Below are positions 16,416 through 26,777 of a DNA stretch of 64,000 bases, in pieces. The DNA comes from Streptococcus oralis subsp. dentisani (GTDB taxonomy: Bacteria > Bacillota > Bacilli > Lactobacillales > Streptococcaceae). Each line of letters starts with the position of its first letter. The stretch's first letter is position 1. The stretch is taken from contig NZ_NCUW01000030.1 of assembly GCF_002096335.1 (NCBI RefSeq), forward strand, positions 496,001 through 560,000, given 5' to 3'. Position numbers and translations under genes: made by a program. The notes under the pieces were generated by a model that saw nothing but the letters and a program-made list of their open reading frames with translations, did not search any database and was not told the origin of the DNA.

Positions 16416-17501
16416 TTATGGATTTACCGCTGCGACTGCCTTCTGGCGGTCACGTTTCATTGTATTGGAACGCAATTGTCCACAAGCCGCATCAATATCT
16501 GTACCATGCTCTTGACGGACGACACAATTAATCCCTTTTTTCTTGAGGGTATCATAGAAGGCCATCACCCGCTCTTTAGGACTACGGCTATATTGGTCAT
16601 GTTCACTAACAGGGTTATAAGGAATCAAGTTTACATAAGATAATTTCTTGATGTTCTTTAGCAATTCAGCCAACTCCAAGGCTTGTTCAACTCCATCATT
16701 GACTTCATTCAGCATGATGTATTCAAAGGTCACACGGCGATTGGTTGTCTCGATATAGTACTCAATAGCAGCAAAGAGCTTTTCAATCGGAAAGGCACGG
16801 TTAATTTTCATGATGCTTGAGCGCAATTCATTATTGGGTGCGTGAAGGGAAACAGCGAGATTAACCTGTACACCTTCATTAGCAAAGTCACGAATTTTAT
16901 GGGCCAAACCTGAGGTTGAAACTGTGATGTGACGAGCACCGATAGCCATCCCCTTGTCATCATTGATTGTACGGACGAAATTCAAGACATTGTTGTAGTT
17001 ATCAAATGGTTCACCAATTCCCATGACAACGATATGACTAACACGCTCGTCCTGACCACGCTCATCAAAATATTTCTGAACCAGCATGATCTGCGCTACA
17101 ATTTCACCGTTATTAAGGTCGCGTTGCTTCTTAATCAAACCAGAGGCACAGAAGGTACAACCGATATTACAGCCGACTTGAGTGGTCACACAGACTGACA
17201 GTCCGTAGTGTTGACGCATCAGTACTGTCTCAATCAACATGCCATCTGGCAACTCGAAAAGATACTTAACAGTACCGTCAGCCGACTCTTGCACGATGCG
17301 TTGTTTCAATGGATTTACCACAAACTGGTCATTGAGCTTAGCAATCAAATCCTTGGAAAGGTTGGTCATTTCTTCAAATGACTGGACACGTTTACGGTAA
17401 AGCCATTCCCAGATTTGATCTGCTCGGAATTTCTTTTCTCCTTGTTCTAATACCCATTCTTGCATGGTTTGACGTGTTAAACTATAAATAGACGGTTTCA
17501 T
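16416..17501 (-). CDS. rlmN: Dual-specificity 23S rRNA/tRNA C2-methyladenosine methyltransferase
   Basis: Radical SAM enzyme of 361 residues that methylates A2503 in 23S rRNA and A37 in tRNAs. The iron-sulfur motif is [11 protein letters not shown] (about residues 110-120). The catalytic cysteine is probably in the C-terminal [17 protein letters not shown] is the SAM-binding GEP motif and [10 protein letters not shown] and [10 protein letters not shown] are typical. AAGGAG precedes the ATG. Second gene of a unit led by yutD. Confidence 0.97.
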   Translation of the reverse strand: MKPSIYSLTRQTMQEWVLEQGEKKFRADQIWEWLYRKRVQSFEEMTNLSKDLIAKLNDQFVVNPLKQRIVQESADGTVKYLFELPDGMLIETVLMRQHYGLSVCVTTQVGCNIGCTFCASGLIKKQRDLNNGEIVAQIMLVQKYFDERGQDERVSHIVVMGIGEPFDNYNNVLNFVRTINDDKGMAIGARHITVSTSGLAHKIRDFANEGVQVNLAVSLHAPNNELRSSIMKINRAFPIEKLFAAIEYYIETTNRRVTFEYIMLNEVNDGVEQALELAELLKNIKKLSYVNLIPYNPVSEHDQYSRSPKERVMAFYDTLKKKGINCVVRQEHGTDIDAACGQLRSNTMKRDRQKAVAAVNP

Positions 17502-17521
17502 CTCTTCTCCTTATTCTCTAT

Positions 17522-18052
17522 CTATTTCTGACGAATGACAAAATGGCGCTGTCCCTTGTCCTCTTTCTGAGACTTTTGGTCCTTATGACGACGTCTATTT
17601 CGCTTATCCGCATTTGGTTTTCTCTTGTTTTGCGAAGGTTTCTTTCCTCTTCTAGGAAGGTTTTCCTCTTCCTTTTTACGCATTTTCTTGTCAAATGACG
17701 CCCGCTTAGGTGCTTGATTTTCTAGAACAAAATAGGCACAACCATAACTACAGTACTCCAAAAGATAATCTTGTAAGCGACTGATTTTTTCAATTTTTTC
17801 CTCTGTTCGATCGTCTTTGTAAAAACCGCGTAGGCGAAGCTGTTCATTGCTCCAGTCCCCCACGACATAATCAAACTTGGTCAACACTTCTGAGAAGCGC
17901 TGATTAAAGACTGTCACATCGAAAGCATCCTTGATATTTTCAACCAAGGTAAAAGCAATCCCTTCAGTCTCAACCTTATCCCCATTTACCTGAAATTCTG
18001 GGCCAGGAAACTTGTTATAGTTGTATAATTCAGGTGCAATTTCTTTACGCAT
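17522..18052 (-). CDS. YutD family protein
   Basis: A 176-residue protein of the YutD family, unknown function. The N-terminal 115 residues are conserved: NQRFSEVLTKFDYVVGDW, LRLRGFYKD and LLEYCSYGCAYFVLEN with two cysteines. The last 60 residues are a very basic Lys/Arg/Asn-rich tail, suggesting RNA or ribosome contact; this is inference from charge. It leads the rlmN-vanZ-ABC-F genes, all tied to translation or the envelope. Confidence 0.88.
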   Translation of the reverse strand: MRKEIAPELYNYNKFPGPEFQVNGDKVETEGIAFTLVENIKDAFDVTVFNQRFSEVLTKFDYVVGDWSNEQLRLRGFYKDDRTEEKIEKISRLQDYLLEYCSYGCAYFVLENQAPKRASFDKKMRKKEEENLPRRGKKPSQNKRKPNADKRNRRRHKDQKSQKEDKGQRHFVIRQK

Positions 18053-18129
18053 AGTCTTCCTTTTCCACGATTACTTAACACTCTATTTTACCATAATTTC
18101 TAGCAGTTAGCACGTTTCTCATAAAAATG

Positions 18130-18156
18130 AAAAAAGTCTGACGATTTTGTCAGACT
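18130..18156 (-). terminator. Terminator after sodA
   Basis: AGTCTGAC (18135-18142) pairs with GTCAGACT (18149-18156) around a 6-base loop; the leftward RNA continues in six U residues. Confidence 0.92.
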
Positions 18157-18207
18157 CCTGCCTTATAAAGCAAAAAGAGAAGAATGACTCTTCCCTTCCT
18201 ATTTTTT

Positions 18208-18813
18208 TTATTTTGCTGCTGCGTAAAGCTCATCTACTTTGTTCCAGTTAATCACTGAGAAGAAAGCTTTGATGTAGTCAGGACGCACGTTGCGGTATTT
18301 CACGTAGTAAGCATGTTCCCAAACATCCAAGCCCAAGATTGGTTTTTTACCTTCTGAGATTGGTGTGTCTTGGTTTGCTGTTGAAGTTACTTCAAGCTTC
18401 CCTTCTTTGTTGACAACCAACCAAGCCCATCCAGAACCGAAGCGAGTTGTAGCTGCTGCTGTAAAGGCTGCTTGGAACTCTTCAAATGAACCAAATGTTG
18501 CATCGATTGCTGCTGCAAGTTCTGCTGATGGAGCAGTTTTTTCAGGAGTCATCAATTCCCAGAAAAGAGCATGGTTCAAGTGTCCACCACCATTATTGAT
18601 AAGTGCTTGACGGATATCAGCTGGGATAGAGTCTACATCAGCAAGCAAAGCTTCAAGGTCTTCACCAATTTCAGGGTGTTTTTCAAGAGCTGCATTTGCA
18701 TTGTTGACATAAGTTTGGTGGTGTTTGTCATGGTGCAAGTGCATTGTTTCTGCATCGATATATGGTTCCAAAGCGTCGTATGCGTATGGAAGGTCTGGTA
18801 AGATAATAGCCAT
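18208..18813 (-). CDS. sodA: Superoxide dismutase (Mn type)
   Basis: Cytoplasmic superoxide dismutase, 201 residues. Metal ligands are visible as His in [11 protein letters not shown] (about residue 27), His in NHALFWELM (about 81), and Asp and His in LDVWEHAYY (about 163 and 167). GSGWAWLV and the overall pattern favour the Mn-using streptococcal enzyme. Separated from holA by about 70 bases, where a possible TTGAAA / TTATCA promoter is seen on the minus strand; a terminator follows the gene. Confidence 0.97.
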   Translation of the reverse strand: MAIILPDLPYAYDALEPYIDAETMHLHHDKHHQTYVNNANAALEKHPEIGEDLEALLADVDSIPADIRQALINNGGGHLNHALFWELMTPEKTAPSAELAAAIDATFGSFEEFQAAFTAAATTRFGSGWAWLVVNKEGKLEVTSTANQDTPISEGKKPILGLDVWEHAYYVKYRNVRPDYIKAFFSVINWNKVDELYAAAK

Positions 18814-18882
18814 CTGTAATACCTCTTTTTCTTTCTATAAGAAAATGATAACGCAATCATCCTCTTTTTTCAAGTTTTTTGC

Positions 18883-19920
18883 TCAATTTGCCTCTGCCGC
18901 GATCTGCAAAAGTGCCTTTTCAAACAGATACCCCTTTTCATAGACACCTGTCTTAATCTGGTAGTCTGTTTCAATCAAATAAGAAATCGCTTGCTTGAGA
19001 AAATCTAAGGAAATCCCTCTCGAATCTCTCAGTGCAAACTTGATTTGATAAGGATTAGGGTTGCGCCCCAAGTAAGTTCCCAGACTGCTTGCAATCTGCG
19101 ATTCCGTCTGACCAGATTCTGATAAAATCTTCACTTGGGTAAAGGTGCGGAACTGTCCTAACATGACAGCTATGAGCTTGATTTCATCTTCCCCTTGCAA
19201 GGTCAAGTCTCTAACCAAGTCACGGGCCTGATCAATTTTCTTAGCTAAAATAAACTGAGTCAAATCAAAAATATTGTCCTGCAGAGTCTTAGGAATAGCT
19301 TCGACAATGTCCTTCTCCTCTATCATGCCATCTGACTTATAAGACTGTAAAAAAAGGAGATTTTTCTGGATTTCACTAAATTGAAAACCAGATTTGATAA
19401 GTAGATTTTCAAAGGATTTCCCCACAAACTGCAGACCTTGTGTCTGACTCCATTTTTGGAAATACTGGCGCAATTCTTGTTCTTTGGGTTCAATAGCATC
19501 AAAGACAGTAGCATCTCGTTTGAGCAATTTGACCAGCCGTCTCTTACTGTCCAGTTTCCCTTCCGCAAATATCAATAACTTGGTTGTTGGTGAAGGATTG
19601 TCAAGGTATTCCTCAAATGACTTGAGTTCATCATCTGTTAAAAACCGTTTCTTGGCTGTTGTGATATCGACAAAATGGTCTAATATCACGATTTTCTCAT
19701 CCGCAAAGAAAGGGAGACTAACCAGCTCCAACTCTAAGTCTTTATAAGCTACTTCTTTCATATCAAAGTAAGCAAAATTGAGATCAGCTGGATCATAACC
19801 AATCTGTTTCAACACTTGACTCTTCATAACTTCAAACTGGCCCTGATCTGTCCCTGTAAATAGATTCAGACTAGATAAATTTGATAGAGATACCTTTTGA
19901 CTCTCTTCTATGGCTAGCAT
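18883..19920 (-). CDS. holA: DNA polymerase III subunit delta
   Basis: Clamp-loader delta subunit of 345 residues, normal length. It opens with an NLFTGTDQGQFE stretch (the degenerate P-loop region), then VSLPFFADEKIVILDHF, KLLIFAEGKLD and a C-terminal helical collar rich in Leu/Ile ending LLQIAAEAN. It loads the beta sliding clamp at the replisome. AAAGGAG precedes the ATG. Between pyrD and sodA on the same strand. Confidence 0.93.
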   Translation of the reverse strand: MLAIEESQKVSLSNLSSLNLFTGTDQGQFEVMKSQVLKQIGYDPADLNFAYFDMKEVAYKDLELELVSLPFFADEKIVILDHFVDITTAKKRFLTDDELKSFEEYLDNPSPTTKLLIFAEGKLDSKRRLVKLLKRDATVFDAIEPKEQELRQYFQKWSQTQGLQFVGKSFENLLIKSGFQFSEIQKNLLFLQSYKSDGMIEEKDIVEAIPKTLQDNIFDLTQFILAKKIDQARDLVRDLTLQGEDEIKLIAVMLGQFRTFTQVKILSESGQTESQIASSLGTYLGRNPNPYQIKFALRDSRGISLDFLKQAISYLIETDYQIKTGVYEKGYLFEKALLQIAAEAN

Positions 19921-19952
19921 CTTCTCTCCTTTCTTCTGATTTTTTATTAAAC

Positions 19953-20888
19953 TTAATCAATATAGCGCAATTTCCCACGGAAATCTTCTAGGTTCTCGTA
20001 CCCTTTTTCCGCCATAATAGCTTTCAGTTCATTGGTAATGCGTTCAAAAGAACCCACGCCTTCTTTATGGAGCGTCGTTCCAACCTGCACCATACTCGCA
20101 CCGCAAAGGATATGTTCAAAGGCATCACGCCCCGTTAAAACGCCACCCGTTCCGATGATTTGGATTTGCGGATTTAAACGTTGATAAAAGGCGTGCACAT
20201 TAGCAAGAGCAGTCGGCTTGATATACTCTCCACCAATGCCACCAAAACCATTCTTAGGACGAATCACGACAGACTCGTCTTCTATATAAAGGCCGTTTCC
20301 GATAGAGTTAACACAGTTAACAAACTTGAGCGGGTATTTGTTGAAAATAGCTGCCGCTTGATCAAAGTGAACAATATCAAAATAAGGTGGCAATTTGATC
20401 CCAAGAGGTTTGGTAAAGTAGGCAAAGACTTCTGCCAAAATACGGTCAGTTGTCTCAAAATCATAGGCAATCTGAGGTTTTCCTGGAACATTTGGACAAG
20501 AGAGATTAAGCTCTGTCAGTCCTTTGAATTCACTCTCTTGAACTTTTTTCAAGATGGTATGTGTTTCTTCTGGAGACATGCCGACTAGGGAAAGGAAAAA
20601 AGTTCGGTTTGGCTCTTTTTCCTGCAAGTCCAAAAGATAGTTCAGATAGTAGTCTAAGCCATTATTTGGTAAGCCCATGGAGTTGATAGAACCAAGTGGA
20701 ACATCCTGGTATCGTGGCTCAGGATTGCCCTGACGAAAGTCCAAGGTCGCAGTCTTCGTAACAAAAGTACCCGCCGCTGAGTTTTTGACCCCTTCAAGCT
20801 CTTCTATCGTCATACAAGCCACACCCGCTGCATTCATCAAGCAATTGTCAAACTCAAAGCCAGCTATTTGTGTTTTCGTTGATACCAT
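19953..20888 (-). CDS. pyrD: Dihydroorotate dehydrogenase A (class 1A, fumarate-dependent)
   Basis: FMN enzyme of pyrimidine synthesis, 311 residues. The catalytic cysteine lies in [12 protein letters not shown] (about residue 130); [24 protein letters not shown] and [16 protein letters not shown] are the FMN and substrate loops. The length and the absence of an adjacent pyrK fit class 1A (PyrDA), the cytosolic dimer that passes electrons to fumarate. A GGAGGATC ribosome site and an extended -10 (TGGTATAAT, 20931-20923) precede it. Confidence 0.95.
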   Translation of the reverse strand: MVSTKTQIAGFEFDNCLMNAAGVACMTIEELEGVKNSAAGTFVTKTATLDFRQGNPEPRYQDVPLGSINSMGLPNNGLDYYLNYLLDLQEKEPNRTFFLSLVGMSPEETHTILKKVQESEFKGLTELNLSCPNVPGKPQIAYDFETTDRILAEVFAYFTKPLGIKLPPYFDIVHFDQAAAIFNKYPLKFVNCVNSIGNGLYIEDESVVIRPKNGFGGIGGEYIKPTALANVHAFYQRLNPQIQIIGTGGVLTGRDAFEHILCGASMVQVGTTLHKEGVGSFERITNELKAIMAEKGYENLEDFRGKLRYID

Positions 20889-20922
20889 GATTCTGATCCT
20901 CCAGATTCCTTTTATTTCTAAT

Positions 20923-20931
20923 ATTATACCA
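20923..20931 (-). promoter_or_regulatory. Extended -10 promoter of pyrD
   Basis: TGGTATAAT on the minus strand, 34 bases before the pyrD ATG; no good -35 hexamer. Confidence 0.6.
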
Positions 20932-21006
20932 TACTTTAAGATTTTCTCTTTGAGAAACTAATTTCTATATAAAACGTTCGGTTTTGTAAATTGAAAGAAT
21001 TTTTAG

Positions 21007-22440
<1,434 letters not shown>

Positions 22441-22470
22441 TTAGTCAATACATCTTATCGGAGGGCTATC

Positions 22471-22956
22471 ATGAACTTACGGCCAATGGAAGTGAGAGAC
22501 AATTCAGCTGTAGCGCAGCTCATTCGAGCCAGCCTAGAAGAATTCGGGCTTGACAAACCTGGAACTGTCTACTTTGATTCTCATCTAGATCATTTGGCCG
22601 ACTACTATCAACAGCAAGAGAGAGCAGCTTACTTTGTTCTGGAAGATGAAGATCAGCTGGTTGGCTGCGGTGGCTTTGCACCTGTGTCCGATAAGATTGC
22701 TGAATTACAAAAACTTTATGTCACTAAAAATAGCCGTGGCAAAGGTTATTCCAGTAGGTTGATAAAGCGGATATTCCAGGAAGCCCATCTATCTGGTTAT
22801 GAACAGCTTTATCTAGAAACCTCTACTGAACTGGCTACTGCTGTGGCCATCTATCAGCACTATGGTTTCACATCACTGCAAGAACCACTTTCTAACGCTG
22901 CCGGCCACCCTGCTATGAATATCTGGATGATAAAATCCCTCTCATCAGATGAATAG
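22471..22956 (+). CDS. GNAT family N-acetyltransferase
   Basis: A 161-residue acetyltransferase. The acetyl-CoA loop reads SRGKGYSSRLIKRI (about residues 89-102), preceded by the strand AELQKLYV and followed by LYLETSTELATAVAIYQHYGF, the typical C-terminal GNAT motif. Substrate unknown; an amino acid or antibiotic cannot be told apart. CGGAGG lies 10 bases upstream. It sits between gdhA and a decayed copy of the gdhA 3' end, so it was probably inserted or left by recombination. Confidence 0.88.
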   Translation: MNLRPMEVRDNSAVAQLIRASLEEFGLDKPGTVYFDSHLDHLADYYQQQERAAYFVLEDEDQLVGCGGFAPVSDKIAELQKLYVTKNSRGKGYSSRLIKRIFQEAHLSGYEQLYLETSTELATAVAIYQHYGFTSLQEPLSNAAGHPAMNIWMIKSLSSDE

Positions 22957-22969
22957 ATGGCAGTATACT

Positions 22970-23005
22970 AATGTAGCCAATGCTATGATAGTAAAGGTAT
23001 TGTTT
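22970..23005 (+). repeat. Decayed duplicate of the gdhA 3' end
   Basis: These 36 bases match gdhA 22402-22438 at 31 of 37 aligned positions with one gap; both contain GCTATGAT and AAGGTATTGTTT. It flanks the GNAT gene on its far side and lies directly before the terminator that would have served gdhA. Confidence 0.8.
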
Positions 23006-23018
23006 CAATTTATTTTTC

Positions 23019-23048
23019 AATCCTCAATCGCTCTGATTGGGGATTTTT
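23019..23048 (+). terminator. Terminator after gdhA/GNAT unit
   Basis: AATCCtCAATC (23019-23029) pairs with GATTGgGGATT (23035-23045) around GCTCT, followed by T residues. Confidence 0.9.
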
Positions 23049-23059
23049 GTATTAGTTTT

Positions 23060-23090
23060 AAAAAAGCCCACTATTTCTAATAGTAAGCTT
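23060..23090 (-). terminator. Terminator after tetR-type gene
   Basis: AAGC..ACTATT (23064-23075) pairs with AATAGT..GCTT (23079-23090); the leftward RNA ends in a U run. Confidence 0.8.
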
Positions 23091-23101
23091 AAAATCAAGA
23101 T

Positions 23102-23746
23102 CTATTTTACCTCTACTAAGGCAAAAGACAGGCATTCAACTATTTCATTTACTGTTTCATCTATGTCTAGGTCCTCATTATCATTCAACATCATTGGAAG
23201 AGCATAAGAAAGACTCAAAACCAAAATATAGCGAACAATTCTTTCATTAGACCAATCTCGGATAACACCATTTTCTTTAAACTGATTCAGAACTGGACTA
23301 ATTGGCTTAATGATAGAGTGAATAATGACATTCCCTAACTGGTCAGAAATAGCTTTATCAATAAAAGAACGACTCAAAAGAATTTTAACTTGCATTTGAT
23401 TCTCCTGAATGAAAACCAGTCTATCTCGAACAATGCTTCTCAAAAATAGCGGAAAAGACTCTTGGTTTGCTGTAAATTTCTTCTCAGAAAAATCAGCAAT
23501 CATATCTGGAATAACCTGTTCGAGAAAAGTTGACAGAATAGCTTCTAAGATGCCTTCCTTAGTTTTAAAGTAACTAAAAACTGTCCCTTCTGAAACTCCA
23601 GCCTCCTTAGAAATAAGGCTAGCTGTTGTATTTTCAAAGCCAATTTCTGAAAATAGCTTTAGACTTGATAACAATACTTGACATTGTTTTAAACTCAAGT
23701 TGCTATTTTCTAATGTCTGAGCATACTTTTGTTCTAAACTTTCCAT
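23102..23746 (-). CDS. TetR/AcrR family regulator
   Basis: A 214-residue repressor. The N-terminal helix-turn-helix reads LFSEIGFENTTASLISKEAG then VSEGTVFSYFKTKEGIL (about residues 31-67), the standard TetR motif; the rest is the helical ligand domain. The ATG at 23746 has AGAGG at 9 bases, whereas the GTG at 23755 abuts that site. The gene lies 16 bases after an oxidoreductase gene and very likely represses both through the palindrome at 24796-24813. The ligand may be an electrophile or quinone; inference from the partner. Confidence 0.88.
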   Translation of the reverse strand: MESLEQKYAQTLENSNLSLKQCQVLLSSLKLFSEIGFENTTASLISKEAGVSEGTVFSYFKTKEGILEAILSTFLEQVIPDMIADFSEKKFTANQESFPLFLRSIVRDRLVFIQENQMQVKILLSRSFIDKAISDQLGNVIIHSIIKPISPVLNQFKENGVIRDWSNERIVRYILVLSLSYALPMMLNDNEDLDIDETVNEIVECLSFALVEVK

Positions 23747-23762
23747 TGCTGGCACCTCTCTG

Positions 23763-24767
23763 CTACTCTCTTACTTTTACAACCTTCTTACCTCGAGTAT
23801 GTCCCGACTTCAGGCTACGATATGCCTCTCTAACTGACTTTAGAGAAAAATCATAAACCTGGTCAATATTCAGCCGAACCTTCCCATCTGAGACCATTTC
23901 CGCTAGAGTGTTAAAATCATCATATGTAGAATGTCTCGGACCCGTGAACTGAGCTCCTCTTATCATAACATATGGTGAAGGTACTAGCGTTCCAATAGCC
24001 GTGCCCTTCAATCCTAAACTGAAAGCCAATTTAACATAATCACTTCCATAGCAATCCAAGAATTTTGTAATTGGCTTTGTACTTGCTGATAGAAGAGCAT
24101 TCTGGATGTTCTCTTCGTAAGCTACTGGTATGGCACCTAAGGACTTCAGATATTCTGAATTTTTCCTACTTGCAATTCCAATAACTGTAGCACCCTTAGC
24201 AACTGCATACTGTACTGCGATACTTCCAATACCACCTGCTGCTGCTGAAATAACTACAACATCTTTAGAGTTTAGCTCAATCTTTCTAAAAGCACCTCCC
24301 ACTGTTAGAGAGGCTACACCCATAGTAGCTGCATGGTTCATATCAATCATCTCTGGTTTCAACACAATTTCTGATTCATTGACACAAACTTCTGTTGCCA
24401 AAGCTCCCCTCTTGGTCCCCAATCCAGGGTCACTGATCATTGTTCCAAAAACCTTATCCCCTACTGCAAACCGACTTACTCCTTCACCAACTTCTGTGAT
24501 AACTCCAGCAAAATCCCGACCAACACCTCTTGGAAAAAGAGATGATTTTGACTCAAACCAACGACTTGGCTTCCTGAGTTTTGTCATAAAAGATAGAAAT
24601 CGGAGTGGCTTTGCACCTTCAAAAGTCTTATAATCAATAGGATTTAAACCAACTGCATGAACTTCTACCCTAACTTGATTCACTTTCAAAGAATCAGATT
24701 TAATGTTCACTAAATCTAACACTTCTTCATCACCGAAACGACTATATTGTATTGCTTGAACAACCAT
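23763..24767 (-). CDS. Zinc-type MDR alcohol dehydrogenase / quinone oxidoreductase-like protein
   Basis: A 334-residue NADPH-dependent oxidoreductase of the medium-chain family. The N-terminal GroES-like domain contains RVEVHAVGLNPIDYKTF and FPRGVGRDFAGVITEVG; the Rossmann motif AAAGGIGSIAVQYA lies near residue 160. Structural zinc cysteines are lacking, so it belongs to the quinone-reductase/enoyl-reductase branch. The ATG at 24767 has AGGAG 8 bases ahead. Operon with the TetR gene. Confidence 0.88.
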   Translation of the reverse strand: MVVQAIQYSRFGDEEVLDLVNIKSDSLKVNQVRVEVHAVGLNPIDYKTFEGAKPLRFLSFMTKLRKPSRWFESKSSLFPRGVGRDFAGVITEVGEGVSRFAVGDKVFGTMISDPGLGTKRGALATEVCVNESEIVLKPEMIDMNHAATMGVASLTVGGAFRKIELNSKDVVVISAAAGGIGSIAVQYAVAKGATVIGIASRKNSEYLKSLGAIPVAYEENIQNALLSASTKPITKFLDCYGSDYVKLAFSLGLKGTAIGTLVPSPYVMIRGAQFTGPRHSTYDDFNTLAEMVSDGKVRLNIDQVYDFSLKSVREAYRSLKSGHTRGKKVVKVRE

Positions 24768-24795
24768 TGTATGAACTCCTTTACACATCTACAAA

Positions 24796-24813
24796 ATTGA
24801 GTGAGCACTCAAT
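24796..24813. promoter_or_regulatory. TetR-type operator
   Basis: Perfect inverted repeat ATTGAGTG-AG-CACTCAAT, 13 bases downstream of the -10 and upstream of the oxidoreductase start. TGAGTG/CACTCA half-sites are common for TetR/AcrR repressors. Confidence 0.82.
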
Positions 24814-24825
24814 CATTTTTCCTTG

Positions 24826-24854
24826 ATTATACACTTATTCTTCATAGATTTCAA
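24826..24854 (-). promoter_or_regulatory. Promoter of the oxidoreductase-tetR operon
   Basis: Minus strand TTGAAA (24854-24849), 17-base spacer, TATAAT (24831-24826). Confidence 0.85.
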
Positions 24855-24949
24855 CTATACTGTTTCCAAAACTTCTAACTAAGTTAGCTGTTCATGATAA
24901 AAATAGATCTATTTTCTCTTATGAAAGATTATCAAACTATAAATTAGAG

Positions 24950-24985
24950 AAATCCGACTGCTTATGAAAGCAGTCGGATTTTTAT
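24950..24985. terminator. Strong terminator hairpin
   Basis: AATCCGACTGC (24951-24961) pairs with GCAGTCGGATT (24970-24980) around 8 bases. The T run is best for rightward reading, but it also directly follows the leftward EXLDI gene. Confidence 0.85.
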
Positions 24986-25350
24986 ATATCTAATTTTTCA
25001 AAAAATTTGCCTGCAGACTGCTTTTCTTTTAGCTTCTCCAGCAGCTCATTTTCCAGAAAAGGACTTAGTTCGTCAAAATCTTGGCAAACCTTAAAGACAG
25101 TTTCTCCGTCCAACTGGCCATAAGCTAGTTCGTAATAGTCCTTATTATGATGCCAGTTCTGGTCATAGTTGACGTCTGTACGTTGATAGTAAACAATGTT
25201 TTGCTTCGGAGTCAGGTAAAGCTTCTGCGTCAGAATGCTTTTCTGATCTTTGGACAGCTTGCTACGACTGAAAATCTTAACACCTTGAAAAATCTTGTGC
25301 TCATGAATACCTTGATTTGTGACTTTTAATTCAACTCTTTTATAGTGCAT
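24982..25350 (-). CDS. EXLDI family protein
   Basis: A 122-residue soluble protein ending FFEKLDI, the C-terminal E-x-LDI signature that names the family. The rest is beta-strand rich (MHYKRVELKVTNQG, TLTPKQNIVYYQR-type segments) with a charged helix near the end. Function unknown. A GGAGG site lies 9 bases before the ATG. It stands between a terminator and the remnant of a protease gene, with no operon partner. Confidence 0.75.
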   Translation of the reverse strand: MHYKRVELKVTNQGIHEHKIFQGVKIFSRSKLSKDQKSILTQKLYLTPKQNIVYYQRTDVNYDQNWHHNKDYYELAYGQLDGETVFKVCQDFDELSPFLENELLEKLKEKQSAGKFFEKLDI

Positions 25351-25412
25351 ATAGTTACCTCCAGAAATTACCTACATTATATCAAACTCTGGCAGATTTG
25401 CAAGCAAAAGTG

Positions 25413-25619
25413 TCATTTCCAAAAGTCTTTCGTCGCCTCTAAAATCTCTTCTGTAGGCGTCACTGTAGCCTCAATAATGTTCTTGCCAGTCTTTTTCAGA
25501 TAGGCTTGTATCAGATGATAGCCATAAGCATAGCCTGCAGCATAGGGCATTCCAACCGGTATTTGACCTTGAATCTCAGCAATTTCATCACCGTAAAGAT
25601 AAGGAGCCATTTCCGCCAT
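25413..25619 (-). pseudogene. C-terminal fragment of a DUF2268 (YjaZ-type) putative Zn-protease
   Basis: A 68-residue open frame, MAEMAPYLYGDEIAEIQGQI onward, ending in a segment with GMPYAAGYAYGYHLIQAYL and TPTEEILEATKDFWK, which I read as the C-terminal part of DUF2268 proteases (full length about 250-300). The HExxH half is absent and the frame runs upstream into a pot-operon terminator and a TAG. No real ribosome site. So it is a truncated relic. Confidence 0.6.
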
Positions 25620-25652
25620 ACCTGTTAGCTGAAGCTGACTAGAAAAGTAAAA

Positions 25653-25692
25653 AACAATAGAATCGGATTTTAACTCATTCTACTGTTTTTTC
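25653..25692 (-). terminator. Terminator of the pot operon
   Basis: AACAATAGAAT (25653-25663) pairs with ATTCTACTGTT (25677-25687) with one mismatch; on the leftward strand it is followed by TGTTTTTT. Confidence 0.82.
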
Positions 25693-25706
25693 TTTATTCT
25701 ATCTTT

Positions 25707-26777
25707 CTACTTCCGATACATTTTAAACTGTAGGAAGAAATCGCTATATTTGCCTGTCCATTTATGGTCAAACTTCTCATAAACTTCTAGGTGTTTCATG
25801 GTATCAGCGTCTGGATAGAAGGCCTTATCTTCCTGGGTCTCCTCTGGGAGCATTTCCTTGGCTGGTAGGTTTGGTGTTGAGTAGCCCACATACTCCGCAT
25901 TTTTCAGAGCATTTTCAGGTTTCAACATAAAGTTGATAAAGGCATAAGCTGCATCTTGGTTTTTCACGGTTTTTGGGATGACTATGTTATCAAACCAGAG
26001 GTTGCTGGCCTCAGTCGGGACGACATACTTGAGGTTAGGATTTTTCTCCAACATCTGGCTGGCTTCCCCTGAGAAGGTCACCCCGATAGCAGCATTGTTC
26101 TGAATCATGTAACCTTTCATCTCGTCCGCCACAATGGCCTTGATATTTGGAGTCAGTTTGTAGAGTTTGTTTACCGTTTCCTCCAACTGCTGAGGATCCT
26201 TTGAGTTGAGGCTGTAACCGAGCGAGTTAAGCCCGAGCCCCAGCACCTCACGTGCCCCATCAAAGAGCATGATAGAATCCTTATATTCTGGCCTCCAGAG
26301 GTCATCCCAATGCTCAGGCGCCTCATCTACCATGGTTTCGTTGTAGACAATTCCCAAAGTACCCCAGAAATAAGGAATGGAGAATTTATTACCCGGGTCA
26401 AAAGACTGGTTGAGGAACTCAGGTCCGATATTTTCGATTCCTTCAATTTTTGAATAATCAAGAGGAACCAAGAGGTCTTCGTCCTTCATCTTGTTAATCA
26501 TGTATTCACTCGGGATGGCAATATCGTAGGTTGTTCCCCCTTGCTTAATCTTGGTATACATGGCTTCGTTGGAATCAAAGGTCTCATACTGGACTTGGAT
26601 TCCTGTTTCTTCTGTAAATTTCTCCAAGAGTTCTGGATCAATATAGTCCCCCCAGTTGTAGATAACCAATTTTTGACTATCTCGACTGTTTATTTTACTA
26701 TCTAGATGATGAGCAATTCCCCACAAGACAAGGATAATTGCTGCAATTCCTGCTAAAAATGAATAGAGTTTTTTCAT
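25707..26777 (-). CDS. potD: Spermidine/putrescine-binding protein
   Basis: Extracellular polyamine receptor of the PotABCD importer, 356 residues. The N-terminus is one hydrophobic segment (about residues 5-22) without a lipobox Cys, so it stays membrane-anchored or is cleaved. The mature part has LVIYNWGDYIDPELLEKF, the hallmark opening of PotD/PotF, and the polyamine-pocket segments FSIPYFWGTLGIVYN and TFSGEASQM. Its ATG overlaps the potC stop (ATGA). In pneumococcus PotD is needed for polyamine uptake and virulence. Confidence 0.95.
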   Translation of the reverse strand: MKKLYSFLAGIAAIILVLWGIAHHLDSKINSRDSQKLVIYNWGDYIDPELLEKFTEETGIQVQYETFDSNEAMYTKIKQGGTTYDIAIPSEYMINKMKDEDLLVPLDYSKIEGIENIGPEFLNQSFDPGNKFSIPYFWGTLGIVYNETMVDEAPEHWDDLWRPEYKDSIMLFDGAREVLGLGLNSLGYSLNSKDPQQLEETVNKLYKLTPNIKAIVADEMKGYMIQNNAAIGVTFSGEASQMLEKNPNLKYVVPTEASNLWFDNIVIPKTVKNQDAAYAFINFMLKPENALKNAEYVGYSTPNLPAKEMLPEETQEDKAFYPDADTMKHLEVYEKFDHKWTGKYSDFFLQFKMYRK

